Assembly (NCBI RefSeq): GCF_001625085.1
Contig: NZ_BDAW01000052.1
Location: 1 to 64,000, forward strand
Reading direction: 5' to 3'
DNA: 64,000 nucleotides
From: Nocardia acidivorans NBRC 108247
GTDB taxonomy: Bacteria > Actinomycetota > Actinomycetes > Mycobacteriales > Mycobacteriaceae
In this document: positions 17,090-25,534 of the stretch, piece after piece
How positions within the stretch are numbered: position 1 is the stretch's first letter
How the letters are laid out: each line of letters opens with the position of its first letter
Program-made: the position numbers and the translations under genes
Notes under the pieces: model-generated
Seen by the model: the letters and a program-made list of their open reading frames with translations, nothing else
Databases searched by the model: none
Told to the model about the DNA's origin: nothing

Positions 17090-17980
17090 ATGGAGTACGG
17101 GGTTGCCCCGACCGGGGGTGATCGGACGGCCCTCGACCGTGTGCTCGCCGCCGCCCGCGCGGTCCAGATTCGCGAGATGCGGGGTGATTCCCGGGCGCTG
17201 CTGGTGGAGCGCGATCCGGTTGCCGTACAGGCGCTGCGCGAGGCGCTGCGGGTCACCGAAGAGCCCGGTTCGTCCTGTATGTGCTTCGGCGATGTATCCC
17301 TGGTGTTCCTGGACATCTCCGGGCGCGAACTCGCGGGCGTGACCCTGCACCACGGCCACTCGGTGCGCTGGGACGATGCCGCGCGCCGGGGCGGCTGGCG
17401 GGACGACGCCGTGCTGGTGGACAGCGCGCTCTCGCTGGAGTGGCTGGCGGTGCGGGGCATCACCTGGCCGCTGCGCGAATTCCGCGAATCGCAGCGCCGG
17501 GCCGAGGCCGCCCTGCGAGCCCGCCGCCGCTGGATCGCCGATATTCCGGAGCCGATCGCTCGCTTCACCGCCATGTTCCTGGAGACCACCGATCGCGGAG
17601 TCCCCCTGCTCGAACCCGAGTTGGCCGAGGTCCGGGACCGCTTGCTCTCGGCGTACCCGGACCCGGTCGATCGAATCGCGCGATTACTCGCCTGGTACGG
17701 CTCGGGCACCGGGAGCTCCCGCGGATACCCGACGCACGAGGCGGTGCCGGCGCAATTCCTGGATCAGGAACAGCCGGTGGATTTCGCCCGCGCGGTGACG
17801 ACGGGCGATGCCCCCGCACTGCGCGGGGCGGTGCGGTATCTGGTGAGCTGGCCGGGGCGGCAACGACTCACACCGCTGCTGACGCATCTGTCGCCCGGTG
17901 CGCAGCGCAGGATGCTGGAGCACGCGCCGACCGCCGAAAGTCGCGCATGGCTGGAGCGCCGCCTCACCGGACTGCGTTGA
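17090..17980 (+). CDS. Conserved actinobacterial hypothetical protein
   Basis: 296-residue soluble protein I do not recognise. It is rich in Arg and Leu, without signal peptide or membrane segment. The first about 80 residues look alpha/beta (CMCFGDVSLVFLDISGRELAGVTLHHG), with two close cysteines (CMC) and a histidine pair. The rest is mostly helical, with repeated Arg/Trp motifs (RRRWIADIPEPIARF, LLAWYGSG). The C-terminal 70 residues resemble HEAT-like helices (ARAVTTGDAPALRGAVRYLVSW). ATG 17090 is the first start. It converges on the alcohol dehydrogenase gene with only 23 bases between stops. Confidence 0.65.
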   Translation: MEYGVAPTGGDRTALDRVLAAARAVQIREMRGDSRALLVERDPVAVQALREALRVTEEPGSSCMCFGDVSLVFLDISGRELAGVTLHHGHSVRWDDAARRGGWRDDAVLVDSALSLEWLAVRGITWPLREFRESQRRAEAALRARRRWIADIPEPIARFTAMFLETTDRGVPLLEPELAEVRDRLLSAYPDPVDRIARLLAWYGSGTGSSRGYPTHEAVPAQFLDQEQPVDFARAVTTGDAPALRGAVRYLVSWPGRQRLTPLLTHLSPGAQRRMLEHAPTAESRAWLERRLTGLR

Positions 17981-18003
17981 ACGAGCCGGACACCTCCGGG
18001 CGA

Positions 18004-19047
18004 CTAGGGAACCAGGACCGCGCGCCCCTGGATCAGGCCATTGTCCAAGCGTTGCAGTGCTTCCGGCCCGTCGGTGAGATCGAAGCGTTCGATCTCGATG
18101 CGCAGTTTGCCCGCCTGGGCCAGGCCGACGCAGTCGTAGAGGTCGGATCTGGTGCCGCCCAGGGACTTTCGCACCGTCGCGCCCCAGGGCAGGCCCGGAC
18201 CGCCCGCCGGACCGGAATTGATGTCGGGCGGGGTGCCGCCGCCGATGCCGATCATGCGGTACGCGCCATTGGGTGCGACGCTCTCGACCGAGATCTTGGC
18301 GGTGGCGTCGACGCCGACGAAATCGAAGACGGCCTCGGCGCCGCGGCCACCGGTGAGCTCCAGAATCTGCTCCGAGGTGTCGTCACCGGCGATGATGCCC
18401 AGGTCCGCACCGCATTTGGCGGCGAGGTCGAGTTTGTCCTGGGTGACGTCCACGGCGATGACGCGCACGCCGGTAATGGCCTGCAGGATCTGTACCGCCA
18501 CGTGGCCGAGCCCGCCGATGCCGATGGCGACCGCGGTTCCGCCGGGGCGCAACACATCTCGCGCACCGCGAATGGAGTGGTACGCGGTGAGCGCGGCATC
18601 GGCGATCGGCGCGGCCTGCAGGAAATCCAGATCGCCGATGGGCACGAAGGCGGTGGCCGGGATGCGCACGTACTCGGCCATACCGCCCTGCAGGGTGAGG
18701 CCGGGGGTGGGCGGCATGGCGACGCGTCCGGCCGCGATGCAGACGTTCTCATTGCCGCTGACGCATTCGCGGCAGGCGCCGCAGGTCCAGAAGAGGTAGA
18801 CCACACCGCGTTCGCCGACCTCACGACCGTTCACCTGGGGGCCGATGGCCTCGATGGTGCCCGCGATCTCGTGGCCGAGGGTCAGCGGATCCTCGCGCAG
18901 TTGGTAAGGGAAGTTCACCAGGGTCAGATCCGAGTGGCAGACACCCGCCGCGCCGACCCGCAGCAGCAGGTCATTGGGTCCGATATCGGGTACCGGGATG
19001 TCGTTGACCGCGACTTTTTCGGGGCCGGTCCACTGGAGTGCTCGCAT
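18004..19047 (-). CDS. Zinc-dependent alcohol dehydrogenase (MDR superfamily)
   Basis: 347-residue NAD(P)-dependent alcohol dehydrogenase. Catalytic zinc ligands are C37 (GVCHSD) and H59-E60 (LGHE); the structural zinc is held by C89, C92, C95 and C103. The Rossmann motif GIGGLGHVAVQ lies near residue 176. The sequence pattern (GVCHSDL, LTLGHE, VFDFVG, GTRSDL) is very like Rhodococcus ADH-A, which oxidises secondary alcohols. ATG 19047. It is divergent from the flavin monooxygenase/esterase pair. An oxidation sequence alcohol to ketone to ester to alcohol plus acid would make these three genes one pathway; this is inference. Confidence 0.88.
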   Translation of the reverse strand: MRALQWTGPEKVAVNDIPVPDIGPNDLLLRVGAAGVCHSDLTLVNFPYQLREDPLTLGHEIAGTIEAIGPQVNGREVGERGVVYLFWTCGACRECVSGNENVCIAAGRVAMPPTPGLTLQGGMAEYVRIPATAFVPIGDLDFLQAAPIADAALTAYHSIRGARDVLRPGGTAVAIGIGGLGHVAVQILQAITGVRVIAVDVTQDKLDLAAKCGADLGIIAGDDTSEQILELTGGRGAEAVFDFVGVDATAKISVESVAPNGAYRMIGIGGGTPPDINSGPAGGPGLPWGATVRKSLGGTRSDLYDCVGLAQAGKLRIEIERFDLTDGPEALQRLDNGLIQGRAVLVP

Positions 19048-19187
19048 ACTTCATCCTTGGTTCGAGCGTGTGATCTGGGGCACACGGTAACATTCACTTT
19101 ACAACCCGTCTATCCAATGACGGAATGTCTACCGACTTTCCCGAAAACCCCACCTCGGGTCCCGTCCCGAACCTAAGCTGCCGTCAC

Positions 19188-20651
19188 ATGAACGAACCGC
19201 GTATCGCCGTCGTGGGTGCCGGAATCTCCGGTATCTGCATGGGCGTGGCACTGCAGCGAGCCGGATTTCGGAACTTCACCCTCTTCGAGAAGGCCCTCGA
19301 CTACGGCGGTACGTGGCGCGACAACACCTATCCGGGACTCACCTGCGATGTGCCCTCGCGGTACTACCAATTCACCTTCGCCATGAATCCCGAATGGTCC
19401 CAACTGTATTCGGCCGGACCGGAGATCAAGGAGTATCTGGTGGGGGTGGCACACGAGTACGGGCTGCCCGCGCGCACGAAGTTCGGCGTGGAGGTGACCG
19501 GCGCGAAGTTCGAGGACAGCGCTTGGCGGGTCACCACCTCGGACGGCGGGGCGCGGCGCTTCGACTTCGTCTTGTGCGCAACGGGATTCCTGCATCACCC
19601 GAAGCGGCCCGATATCGCGGGACTCGGCGATTTCGGCGGCATCCTCATGCATTCCGCGCGCTGGGATCACACTGTCGAACTGGCCGGGAAACGGGTCGGA
19701 GTGATCGGCACCGGGTCCACCGGAACGCAACTCGTCAGCGAGCTGGCCGGGAAGGTCCCGAAAGTCGTTATGTTCCAGCGGACTCCGCAGTGGATTCTGC
19801 CGACGATCAACAAGCGGTATCGCGCGGTAACCAAGAAGGTGTATCGGCGCCTGCCCGTACTCGGTTCCGCCGCTTACCATCTCAATCGCGGATTCTTCGC
19901 GGCCTTCTCGCAGGGGCTGGTGCATCAGGGCCGGATGCGCTCGTTCATCCAATGGGTGGTGGCGCGCAATCTCCGGTCGGTCGAGGATCCCGAACTGCGG
20001 CGCAAGCTCACCCCGGACTATCAGGCCATGTGCAAGCGACTGGTGGTGTCGGACCGTTTCTACGCCATGGTGCAGCGGCCCGATGTGGAGCTGGTGACCA
20101 GCGGCATCGACCATGTGCGCGATTCCGGGGTGGTGACCGCCGACGGTGCGCTGCACGAGCTCGACATCCTGGTGCTGGCAACGGGATTCGACTCGCACGC
20201 GTATATGCGGCCGATGGCGATCACCGGGACCGGCGGCCGTACCCTGGACCAGGCGTGGGCCGACGGGCCGCGCGCCTACGAGGGTGTCATGATGCCCGAC
20301 TTCCCGAATCTGTTCATGCTGGTCGGACCGCACAGTCCCTTCGCCAACCATCCGCTGACCGCGGTCGCCGAGGCACAGTCCGCACGCATCGTCGCATGGT
20401 TGCGGCGCTGGCGCGCAGGGGAATTCGAGACGGTCGCCCCGACGCACGCCGCCACCGACCGGTACAACGCCATGATGCGGGCGGCCGCGCCCGGTACGGT
20501 GTGGACCACCGGCTGCCGAAGCTGGTACCTGGGTAAGGACGGTATGCCGGAGCTGTGGCCGTGGAGTCCGGGACGGTACGAGAAGCGTATCCGCCGCCGA
20601 CCCGATCCGATCGACTACCGGTTGAATCGTCACGCCACCAGCGAGAAGTGA
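19188..20651 (+). CDS. Flavin-containing (Baeyer-Villiger type) monooxygenase
   Basis: 487-residue class B flavoprotein monooxygenase. The FAD site is GAGISG at residues 10-15, followed by EKALDYGGTWRDNTYPGLTCD. The fingerprint is FGGILMHSARWD near 150, and the NADPH site is GTGSTG near 175. The C-terminal segment ends LWPWSPGRYEKR. ATG 19188 gives the family N-terminus; the Shine-Dalgarno is poor. The esterase gene starts eight bases after its stop, so they form an operon. The pairing resembles mymA-lipR of M. tuberculosis. A broken second copy of the same gene pair lies at 41683-42200. Confidence 0.88.
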   Translation: MNEPRIAVVGAGISGICMGVALQRAGFRNFTLFEKALDYGGTWRDNTYPGLTCDVPSRYYQFTFAMNPEWSQLYSAGPEIKEYLVGVAHEYGLPARTKFGVEVTGAKFEDSAWRVTTSDGGARRFDFVLCATGFLHHPKRPDIAGLGDFGGILMHSARWDHTVELAGKRVGVIGTGSTGTQLVSELAGKVPKVVMFQRTPQWILPTINKRYRAVTKKVYRRLPVLGSAAYHLNRGFFAAFSQGLVHQGRMRSFIQWVVARNLRSVEDPELRRKLTPDYQAMCKRLVVSDRFYAMVQRPDVELVTSGIDHVRDSGVVTADGALHELDILVLATGFDSHAYMRPMAITGTGGRTLDQAWADGPRAYEGVMMPDFPNLFMLVGPHSPFANHPLTAVAEAQSARIVAWLRRWRAGEFETVAPTHAATDRYNAMMRAAAPGTVWTTGCRSWYLGKDGMPELWPWSPGRYEKRIRRRPDPIDYRLNRHATSEK

Positions 20652-20658
20652 ACGCGCC

Positions 20659-21576
20659 ATGCTGATTTCGCTCACCCGGTTGATGTCCCGCGCCGTCGGC
20701 GCCTGGTGGTTCGGGGCCGCGCCCGACTGGGTGGAGGTGCGCCGCCGGGCGACGCTGAGCACTACCTCGTCCCGTGCACCGCGCCAGGTGCGGGTGACCC
20801 ACGACAGCCTCGCCGGACTCCCGGTCGAAATCCTCACTCCCCCGGGCGCTCCCGCCGATGCGGCGGTGCTCTACCTGCACGGCGGCGGATTCGTCATGGG
20901 CAGTCCGACGATGATGCGGCCGGTGACCGGACCGCTCGCGCTGGATATGAACACCACCGTCTTCGCCCTGGACTATCGACTCGCCCCGGAGCATCCGCAT
21001 CCCGCGCCGATCGAGGATGCCGAGGCCGCCTACCGCGCCCTGCTGGATCGCGGTATTCCGGCCGAACGCATTGCGGTGGCCGGTGATTCGGCCGGTGGCG
21101 GCCTCACCCTGGAACTCGGGATGCGCATTCGCGACAGCGGCCTGCCAGCGCCCGCGGTGCTGGGCATGATCTGCCCGCTGATCGATTTCTCACCGGACTC
21201 CGCGGCTTTCCACAGCGGCCCCACCCGTGAACCGCTGCTCACCCCCGAGGTCATCGCGAAGTGTCTGGACGGCTATCTGCCCGGCGTCCCGCCCCGGGAG
21301 CGCCGCGCCCTCTCACCGCTGTATCGGGACATCACCGGCCTGCCGCCGATGGTGCTGCACTCGGCCACCGATGACCCGCTGTCCGGAGACGGCCGCCGAC
21401 TCGCCGACAAGGCTGCGAAAGCCGGTGTGCCACTGCGGCATCGCGAATACCGCAAACTGTGGCACGTTTTCCACGCCATGCCCATGAAGGCCGGTCGCGA
21501 GGCGGTCGCCGATCTGGCCGCCCTGCTCGCCGAGGGCATTTACGGCCACCGCACCGGATACCGCGCCACCCATTGA
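20659..21576 (+). CDS. Alpha/beta hydrolase, HSL-type esterase
   Basis: 305-residue esterase of the hormone-sensitive-lipase family. The oxyanion motif is HGGGF (residues 74-78), the nucleophile S144 in GDSAGG, the acid in HSATDDPL near 240 and the histidine in LWHVFH near 270. YRLAPEHPHPAPIED is also typical. It is co-transcribed with the monooxygenase and probably hydrolyses the ester formed by it. There is no signal peptide, so it is cytoplasmic or peripherally attached. Confidence 0.88.
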   Translation: MLISLTRLMSRAVGAWWFGAAPDWVEVRRRATLSTTSSRAPRQVRVTHDSLAGLPVEILTPPGAPADAAVLYLHGGGFVMGSPTMMRPVTGPLALDMNTTVFALDYRLAPEHPHPAPIEDAEAAYRALLDRGIPAERIAVAGDSAGGGLTLELGMRIRDSGLPAPAVLGMICPLIDFSPDSAAFHSGPTREPLLTPEVIAKCLDGYLPGVPPRERRALSPLYRDITGLPPMVLHSATDDPLSGDGRRLADKAAKAGVPLRHREYRKLWHVFHAMPMKAGREAVADLAALLAEGIYGHRTGYRATH

Positions 21577-21713
21577 TGGGAACGAACCCGACTTCGCCGG
21601 AGCCCGCACCGCGTTCGCCCCTCCGATCGTGAAGGGCGGCCTGAGCGCTATCGGCGGTCAGTCGGGCCGAACCGCGACCGGTTTGCGCGGCAACCTCATT
21701 GGGCCGGGCCGAT

Positions 21714-22007
21714 TCAGCTTTGACCCAGCTCGGCGTGCGCGTCGAGTTCGAGGGTGACGAAGGCGCCGATCATGGCACGCCAGACCGCCTCCGCCACAGC
21801 GGGTTCCAGTCCGGAGGTCAGGGCGCGTCCCCGCGCCAGCGCGACGACCTGCTCGACCCGGTCCGGCGCGCGCACGGCCTGCTCGTCCCTCTTGAATCCG
21901 GCAGCGGCGCGCACCAGCTGCTGCCGCTCGGCGAGCAGTCGGATCAGCTGTCCGTCGAGGGCATCGATACGAGCGCGGACCTCGGCGAGTGATTCTGGAG
22001 CGGACAC
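21714..22007 (-). CDS. Chorismate mutase, AroQ class
   Basis: About 97 residues. The protein is all-helical with the AroQ pattern: RARIDALDGQLIRLLAERQQLVRAAAGFK, in which R, D and the lysine/arginine line the active site, then RAPDRVEQVVA and an E-x-V-W-R-x-M. Such stand-alone mutases convert chorismate to prephenate, or act as isochorismate pyruvate lyases. GTG 22007 is taken as start; TTG 22016 is possible. It follows the TetR gene by about 24 bases on the same strand, so the two are co-transcribed. Confidence 0.85.
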   Translation of the reverse strand: MSAPESLAEVRARIDALDGQLIRLLAERQQLVRAAAGFKRDEQAVRAPDRVEQVVALARGRALTSGLEPAVAEAVWRAMIGAFVTLELDAHAELGQS

Positions 22008-22031
22008 GGTCGACAACCCTACCGGGGTCGT

Positions 22032-22601
22032 TCAGGCGAAGGCGCGGCTGATGATCGGTGCGACGAATTCGTCGAGCATGGAGCGCTCCTCGGCATCATC
22101 GCGGCCGGGCGCCGACAGCAGTGACACGATGATCCGGGTCAGCCAGCGGGCGAGCCGGCTGCGCTCCGGATCGGTGAGATCGGTGGGCGTGAACAGTCCT
22201 GCCGCAATGGATTCGATGACCTCGGAGTCCTGACTGATCCGCCCGGCCGCGCCCGCCTCACCGGGCCGGAACCAGGCGATGAGCAGCGGTTCGGCGCGGA
22301 CCTCGTGCACGGCCGCGAGCATGGCGGCCACAATCCGCTCACCCGGATCGGCGATCTCGCGCACCTGATGCACGACATGCGCCGCGATACGCCGGGTTTC
22401 GCGGTGGACGAAGGCCAGCCGCACCGCCTGCCGATTCTCGAAGTACCGGTACAGCGTGGCCCGCGAGCAGCCCGCCGCTTTGGCGATATCGCCCATGCCG
22501 ACCGCGGTCACCCCGTGCTCGGCGAACAAGGCGGCCGCGGCATCGAGGATGCGCTCGGCGGCAAGGTCGGCCCGATCATCGGACAACCAGTCCCGGCTCA
22601 T
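22032..22601 (-). CDS. TetR family regulator
   Basis: 189-residue repressor-type regulator. The helix-turn-helix lies at about residues 33-58 (GVTAVGMGDIAKAAGCSRATLYRYFENR); the C-terminal ligand domain is helical and unassigned. ATG 22601. It is encoded downstream of the P450 gene on the same strand, and a palindrome in the P450 promoter (23922-23943) has the size of a TetR operator, so it probably controls the P450 gene. Confidence 0.88.
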   Translation of the reverse strand: MSRDWLSDDRADLAAERILDAAAALFAEHGVTAVGMGDIAKAAGCSRATLYRYFENRQAVRLAFVHRETRRIAAHVVHQVREIADPGERIVAAMLAAVHEVRAEPLLIAWFRPGEAGAAGRISQDSEVIESIAAGLFTPTDLTDPERSRLARWLTRIIVSLLSAPGRDDAEERSMLDEFVAPIISRAFA

Positions 22602-22679
22602 ATGTCTCCCTCCGCCCGTGACGCATCCGCCCGACCCTACCGGCGCGCCCGAATCCGCCGCACGAGCGCGCGGCGATCA

Positions 22680-23909
22680 TCAGCCGACCGCCTGGAAGGG
22701 AACGCTCACGGGCCAGCGCACATAGTTGCCGTTGGACCAGGTGACATTGTCGAGGTCGACGGTGAAGTCGGGGCAGCGGGTCAGCAACTCCTCCAGCGCC
22801 ACCCGGGCCTGCATGCGTGCGGCGGCCGCGCCGAGGCAGTGGTGGTGGCCGTGACTGAAGGTCATGATGCGCTTGGGATTGCGCCGGACATCGAGTTCGC
22901 CCGCGGTGGGCCCGAATTCGCGTTCATCGCGATTGGCGGAGCCGTAGAGCAGCAGTACCTTGCGCCCGGCGGGGATGAGGGTGTCGTGCAGCTCCACATC
23001 GCGGGTGGTGGCGCGGGCCAACCCCTGGACGGGTGAGGTCATTCGCAGGAATTCCTCCACCGCCTCGGTAATGAGCTCCGGCCGTTCGGCCAGCAGTCGC
23101 CGCTGCTCCGGATACTGGTGCAGCAGTTGCACCGCACCGCCGAGATTGCCCGTGGTGGTGTCGTTTCCGCCGGTGATCATGGTGAAGGCGAAGCCGAGAA
23201 TGGCCAGGATGCCCTCATCGTCACCGTCCTCGCCGAGTCCGGAGGCGAGCAGGTGCGAGATGGTGTCGTCGCCGGGTGCGGCGCGGCGGCGGGCGATGAG
23301 TTCGGCGAAGTAGCCGACCATTTCGCCCAGGGCCGAAGGCAATTCACCGCCCGCGGCGATCTTCGCGCCGTCCACCGCGCCGCCGACGATGGCGTGCGTC
23401 CATTCGTCGAAGCGGTCGCGATCGGCTTCGGGCACACCGAGATAGTGCGCGACCACCATGGTCGGCAACGGCTTGAAGAGTTCGGCGACGATATCGCCGG
23501 ATCCGGCCGCGCGCAGTCGTTCCAGGCGCTCCACCACGAAGGCCCGCACCGCCGGTTCGACCGAATTCACTTGGCGCGGAGTGAATCCGCCCGCGACGCG
23601 ACGGCGGAAGTCGGTGTGTTCGGGCGGGTCCATGAAGACGAAGGGGCGAATCGGAATGCCCGCGGCCTCGAGGCTCATATAGTCCACGGTCAGCCCGGAC
23701 GCGGAGGAGTAGGTCTCCGGATCGCGGGCGGCGGCGTACACGTCCTCGTGCCGGGACAGTACGTAGAAGTCGTCCGAGGCGCGGTCGGCGGGGACGACCC
23801 GGTGCACGGGATCGCTATCGCGCAGGGCCGCGTAGGTGACCCAGGGGTCGCGCCAGCTCTCCCCCGACATCAGCTCGAATCGGACTTCCTGAGACGCCAT
23901 TGAACTCAT
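22680..23909 (-). CDS. Cytochrome P450
   Basis: 409-residue soluble bacterial P450. Motifs: I-helix GGNDTT near residue 240, ExxR in EEFLR near 282, and heme-binding FSHGHHHCLGAAAAR with the thiolate C358. The phenylalanine of FxxGxxxC is retained, but several positions are histidine (GHHHC). ATG 23909 is used; ATG 23900 or an overlapping TTG at 23927 are possible. No ferredoxin or reductase gene is adjacent. It lies in a run with an EmbR-like regulator upstream and TetR/chorismate mutase downstream. Substrate unknown. Confidence 0.9.
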   Translation of the reverse strand: MSSMASQEVRFELMSGESWRDPWVTYAALRDSDPVHRVVPADRASDDFYVLSRHEDVYAAARDPETYSSASGLTVDYMSLEAAGIPIRPFVFMDPPEHTDFRRRVAGGFTPRQVNSVEPAVRAFVVERLERLRAAGSGDIVAELFKPLPTMVVAHYLGVPEADRDRFDEWTHAIVGGAVDGAKIAAGGELPSALGEMVGYFAELIARRRAAPGDDTISHLLASGLGEDGDDEGILAILGFAFTMITGGNDTTTGNLGGAVQLLHQYPEQRRLLAERPELITEAVEEFLRMTSPVQGLARATTRDVELHDTLIPAGRKVLLLYGSANRDEREFGPTAGELDVRRNPKRIMTFSHGHHHCLGAAAARMQARVALEELLTRCPDFTVDLDNVTWSNGNYVRWPVSVPFQAVG

Positions 23910-23921
23910 GAATCGACGGTA

Positions 23922-23943
23922 AGACAAATGATCAGAATTGTCT
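23922..23943. promoter_or_regulatory. TetR-type operator in the P450 promoter
   Basis: AGACAA (23922-23927) and TTGTCT (23938-23943) are perfect 6-base arms 10 bases apart, with a TGATCA palindrome inside. The site lies 13-34 bases upstream of the P450 ATG. Binding by the TetR protein at 22032-22601 is inferred from size and proximity. Confidence 0.55.
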
Positions 23944-23953
23944 AGAACGCGTT

Positions 23954-25096
23954 TCAGATTCCATCCGCCGCACTGCTGGCGCGCACCAGTACGAAGGTGA
24001 GCTGGGTATTCCCGATCCGCAGGCGGACGCCGTCGGCGAGGATCGCGCTGTCCACCACGCGCACGCCGTCGACGAAGACGCCATTGGACGAATGCAGATC
24101 CTTGAGCACATAGGCCATGCCGTTGTCGACGATGAGCGCGTGATGGCGGCTCATCCGCCCGTCCGCCAGCGCGATGTCATTGTCCGATAGTCGGCCGATG
24201 CGGGTGACGGTGCCCGAGACCGGGTACACGGTGCCCTCCTGATCGCGCAGCATCGCCCGCGGCTCATGCCAACTGCGGTCGACGATGGTGGTGGCGCGGG
24301 TGGCCGAGGCCGCCGCGACCACTCCGACGGTCAGCGCGTCCTGGCGCAGGATGCGCGCCTCCAGATCGCGAATCCGCGGTCCCGGATCGATACCGAGTTC
24401 CTCGGCGAGGGTGCCGCGCAATCGCCGGGCGGCGTCGAGCGCGTCGGATTGCCGTCCGGTCAGGTAGAGCGCGGTGATCAGCTGTTCCCAGAGCGAGTCG
24501 CGCAGCGGATGATCGCGCACCAGCAGTGCGAGCTCGGCCGTCGCGGATTCGGCGCGGCCCTGGGCGATCTCGGCCTCGGCGCGGGCCTCGATCACGCCGA
24601 GCCGTTCATCGTCGAGGGCCACGGCGTAGGCGTCGGCGAATCCGAGTCCGCGCAGATCGGACAGAACCGGGCCGCGCCATTGGGCGAGCGCCTCGGACAG
24701 CGCCGCGGTCGCGGCGGCGAAGCGACCCGCGGCCAGGGCGCGCAGGCCGACTTCTCGGCGAGTGCGGAAGCGGAACACATCGCAGGCGGCGTCATCGACC
24801 ACGATCCGGTAGCCGGTGCCCATGTGCTGGAGCATGGTGCGCGCGTCGATTCCGCCGTCGCGCAGCGGTTTTCGCAGGTTGGAGACGATGGCGTGCAGGC
24901 TGACCCGGACATCGGGCGGCGCGTTCTCCTCCCAGACCGCATCGGCCAGCGCGTCCACCGATACCGGCCGGTTCACATTGATCGCGAGATAGGCCAGCAC
25001 CGCACGCTGTTTCGGGCCGCCGAGCTGTTGCGGAACACCGTCGATGGTGAGCTGCACCGGGCCCAGCAGCCCCAGCTGTGCGCACACCTCGGCCAT
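23954..25096 (-). CDS. EmbR-like transcriptional regulator (wHTH, BTAD, FHA)
   Basis: 380-residue regulator with three domains: an OmpR-type winged helix (about 5-95, QRAVLAYLAINVNRPVSVDALADAVW), a bacterial transcriptional activation domain (about 105-245) and a C-terminal FHA phosphothreonine-binding domain (about 290-370). The FHA contains IGRLSDNDIAL, RMSRHH and LHSSNGVFVDG, which carry the conserved Arg, Ser and Asn. This is the architecture and length of mycobacterial EmbR, a target of Ser/Thr kinases. ATG 25096 follows GAGGAG by seven bases. It precedes the P450 gene but is probably not part of its operon, because an operator lies between. Confidence 0.88.
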   Translation of the reverse strand: MAEVCAQLGLLGPVQLTIDGVPQQLGGPKQRAVLAYLAINVNRPVSVDALADAVWEENAPPDVRVSLHAIVSNLRKPLRDGGIDARTMLQHMGTGYRIVVDDAACDVFRFRTRREVGLRALAAGRFAAATAALSEALAQWRGPVLSDLRGLGFADAYAVALDDERLGVIEARAEAEIAQGRAESATAELALLVRDHPLRDSLWEQLITALYLTGRQSDALDAARRLRGTLAEELGIDPGPRIRDLEARILRQDALTVGVVAAASATRATTIVDRSWHEPRAMLRDQEGTVYPVSGTVTRIGRLSDNDIALADGRMSRHHALIVDNGMAYVLKDLHSSNGVFVDGVRVVDSAILADGVRLRIGNTQLTFVLVRASSAADGI

Positions 25097-25179
25097 CGCC
25101 GGACTCCTCACGACCGCGCCCCGCCGTTTTCGACCGCAACTCTAAACTTTTTCGCGGTGCCGGGGGCGACTGTTCAGCC

Positions 25180-25445
25180 GCCGAGGTGATAGACCTCCAT
25201 ATTGCCGAGCGAGGGACGAATGTCCACGCGCCGGTTACCAGGCTCATTGTGAAAAGCGTTGCGCGGATGGCGCTTCCATCGCGCCGCCGCCACAGCTGGG
25301 TGGCGGAGATACCGATGAGCGCCGCGATCGGCGGGACCAGCATGACCGAGCAGTAGGAGTGGAAGGACCGGCTCATATCGCTGCGCAGACGATCAGCCAG
25401 CCGCCCATCAGCACGCCCGCGTCCACCAGCGAACGTTGTACCCAC
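25180..25445 (-). pseudogene. Remnant of a family 39 glycosyltransferase
   Basis: Upstream of the EmbR-like gene, two minus-strand frames together spell a piece typical of polytopic family 39 glycosyltransferases. LVDAGVLMGGWLIVCAAI (about 25378-25431) comes first. After a frameshift and loss of some residues, SFHSYCSVMLVPPIAALIG and TQLWRRRD follow in another frame from 25376. Intact relatives read F-H-x-Y-Y-T-V-x-x-A-P-A-I-A-A-L-x-G here. There is no start, and the fragment dies out near 25180. It is a decayed C-terminal fragment. The identification is by motif recall only. Confidence 0.5.
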
Positions 25446-25534
25446 GCTTCAGCTCGCCTGGGAGTTCGCCGCGAACGCGCTGCGCCCCCATCGCAGTGGT
25501 GCGACGGGGGCGCGGGCAGGGTCCGGCGGAGTGG

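Noticed and set aside
17281..19176. A 631-codon plus-strand frame
   Set aside because: Out-of-frame reading of a hypothetical gene continuing antisense to the alcohol dehydrogenase; no domain.
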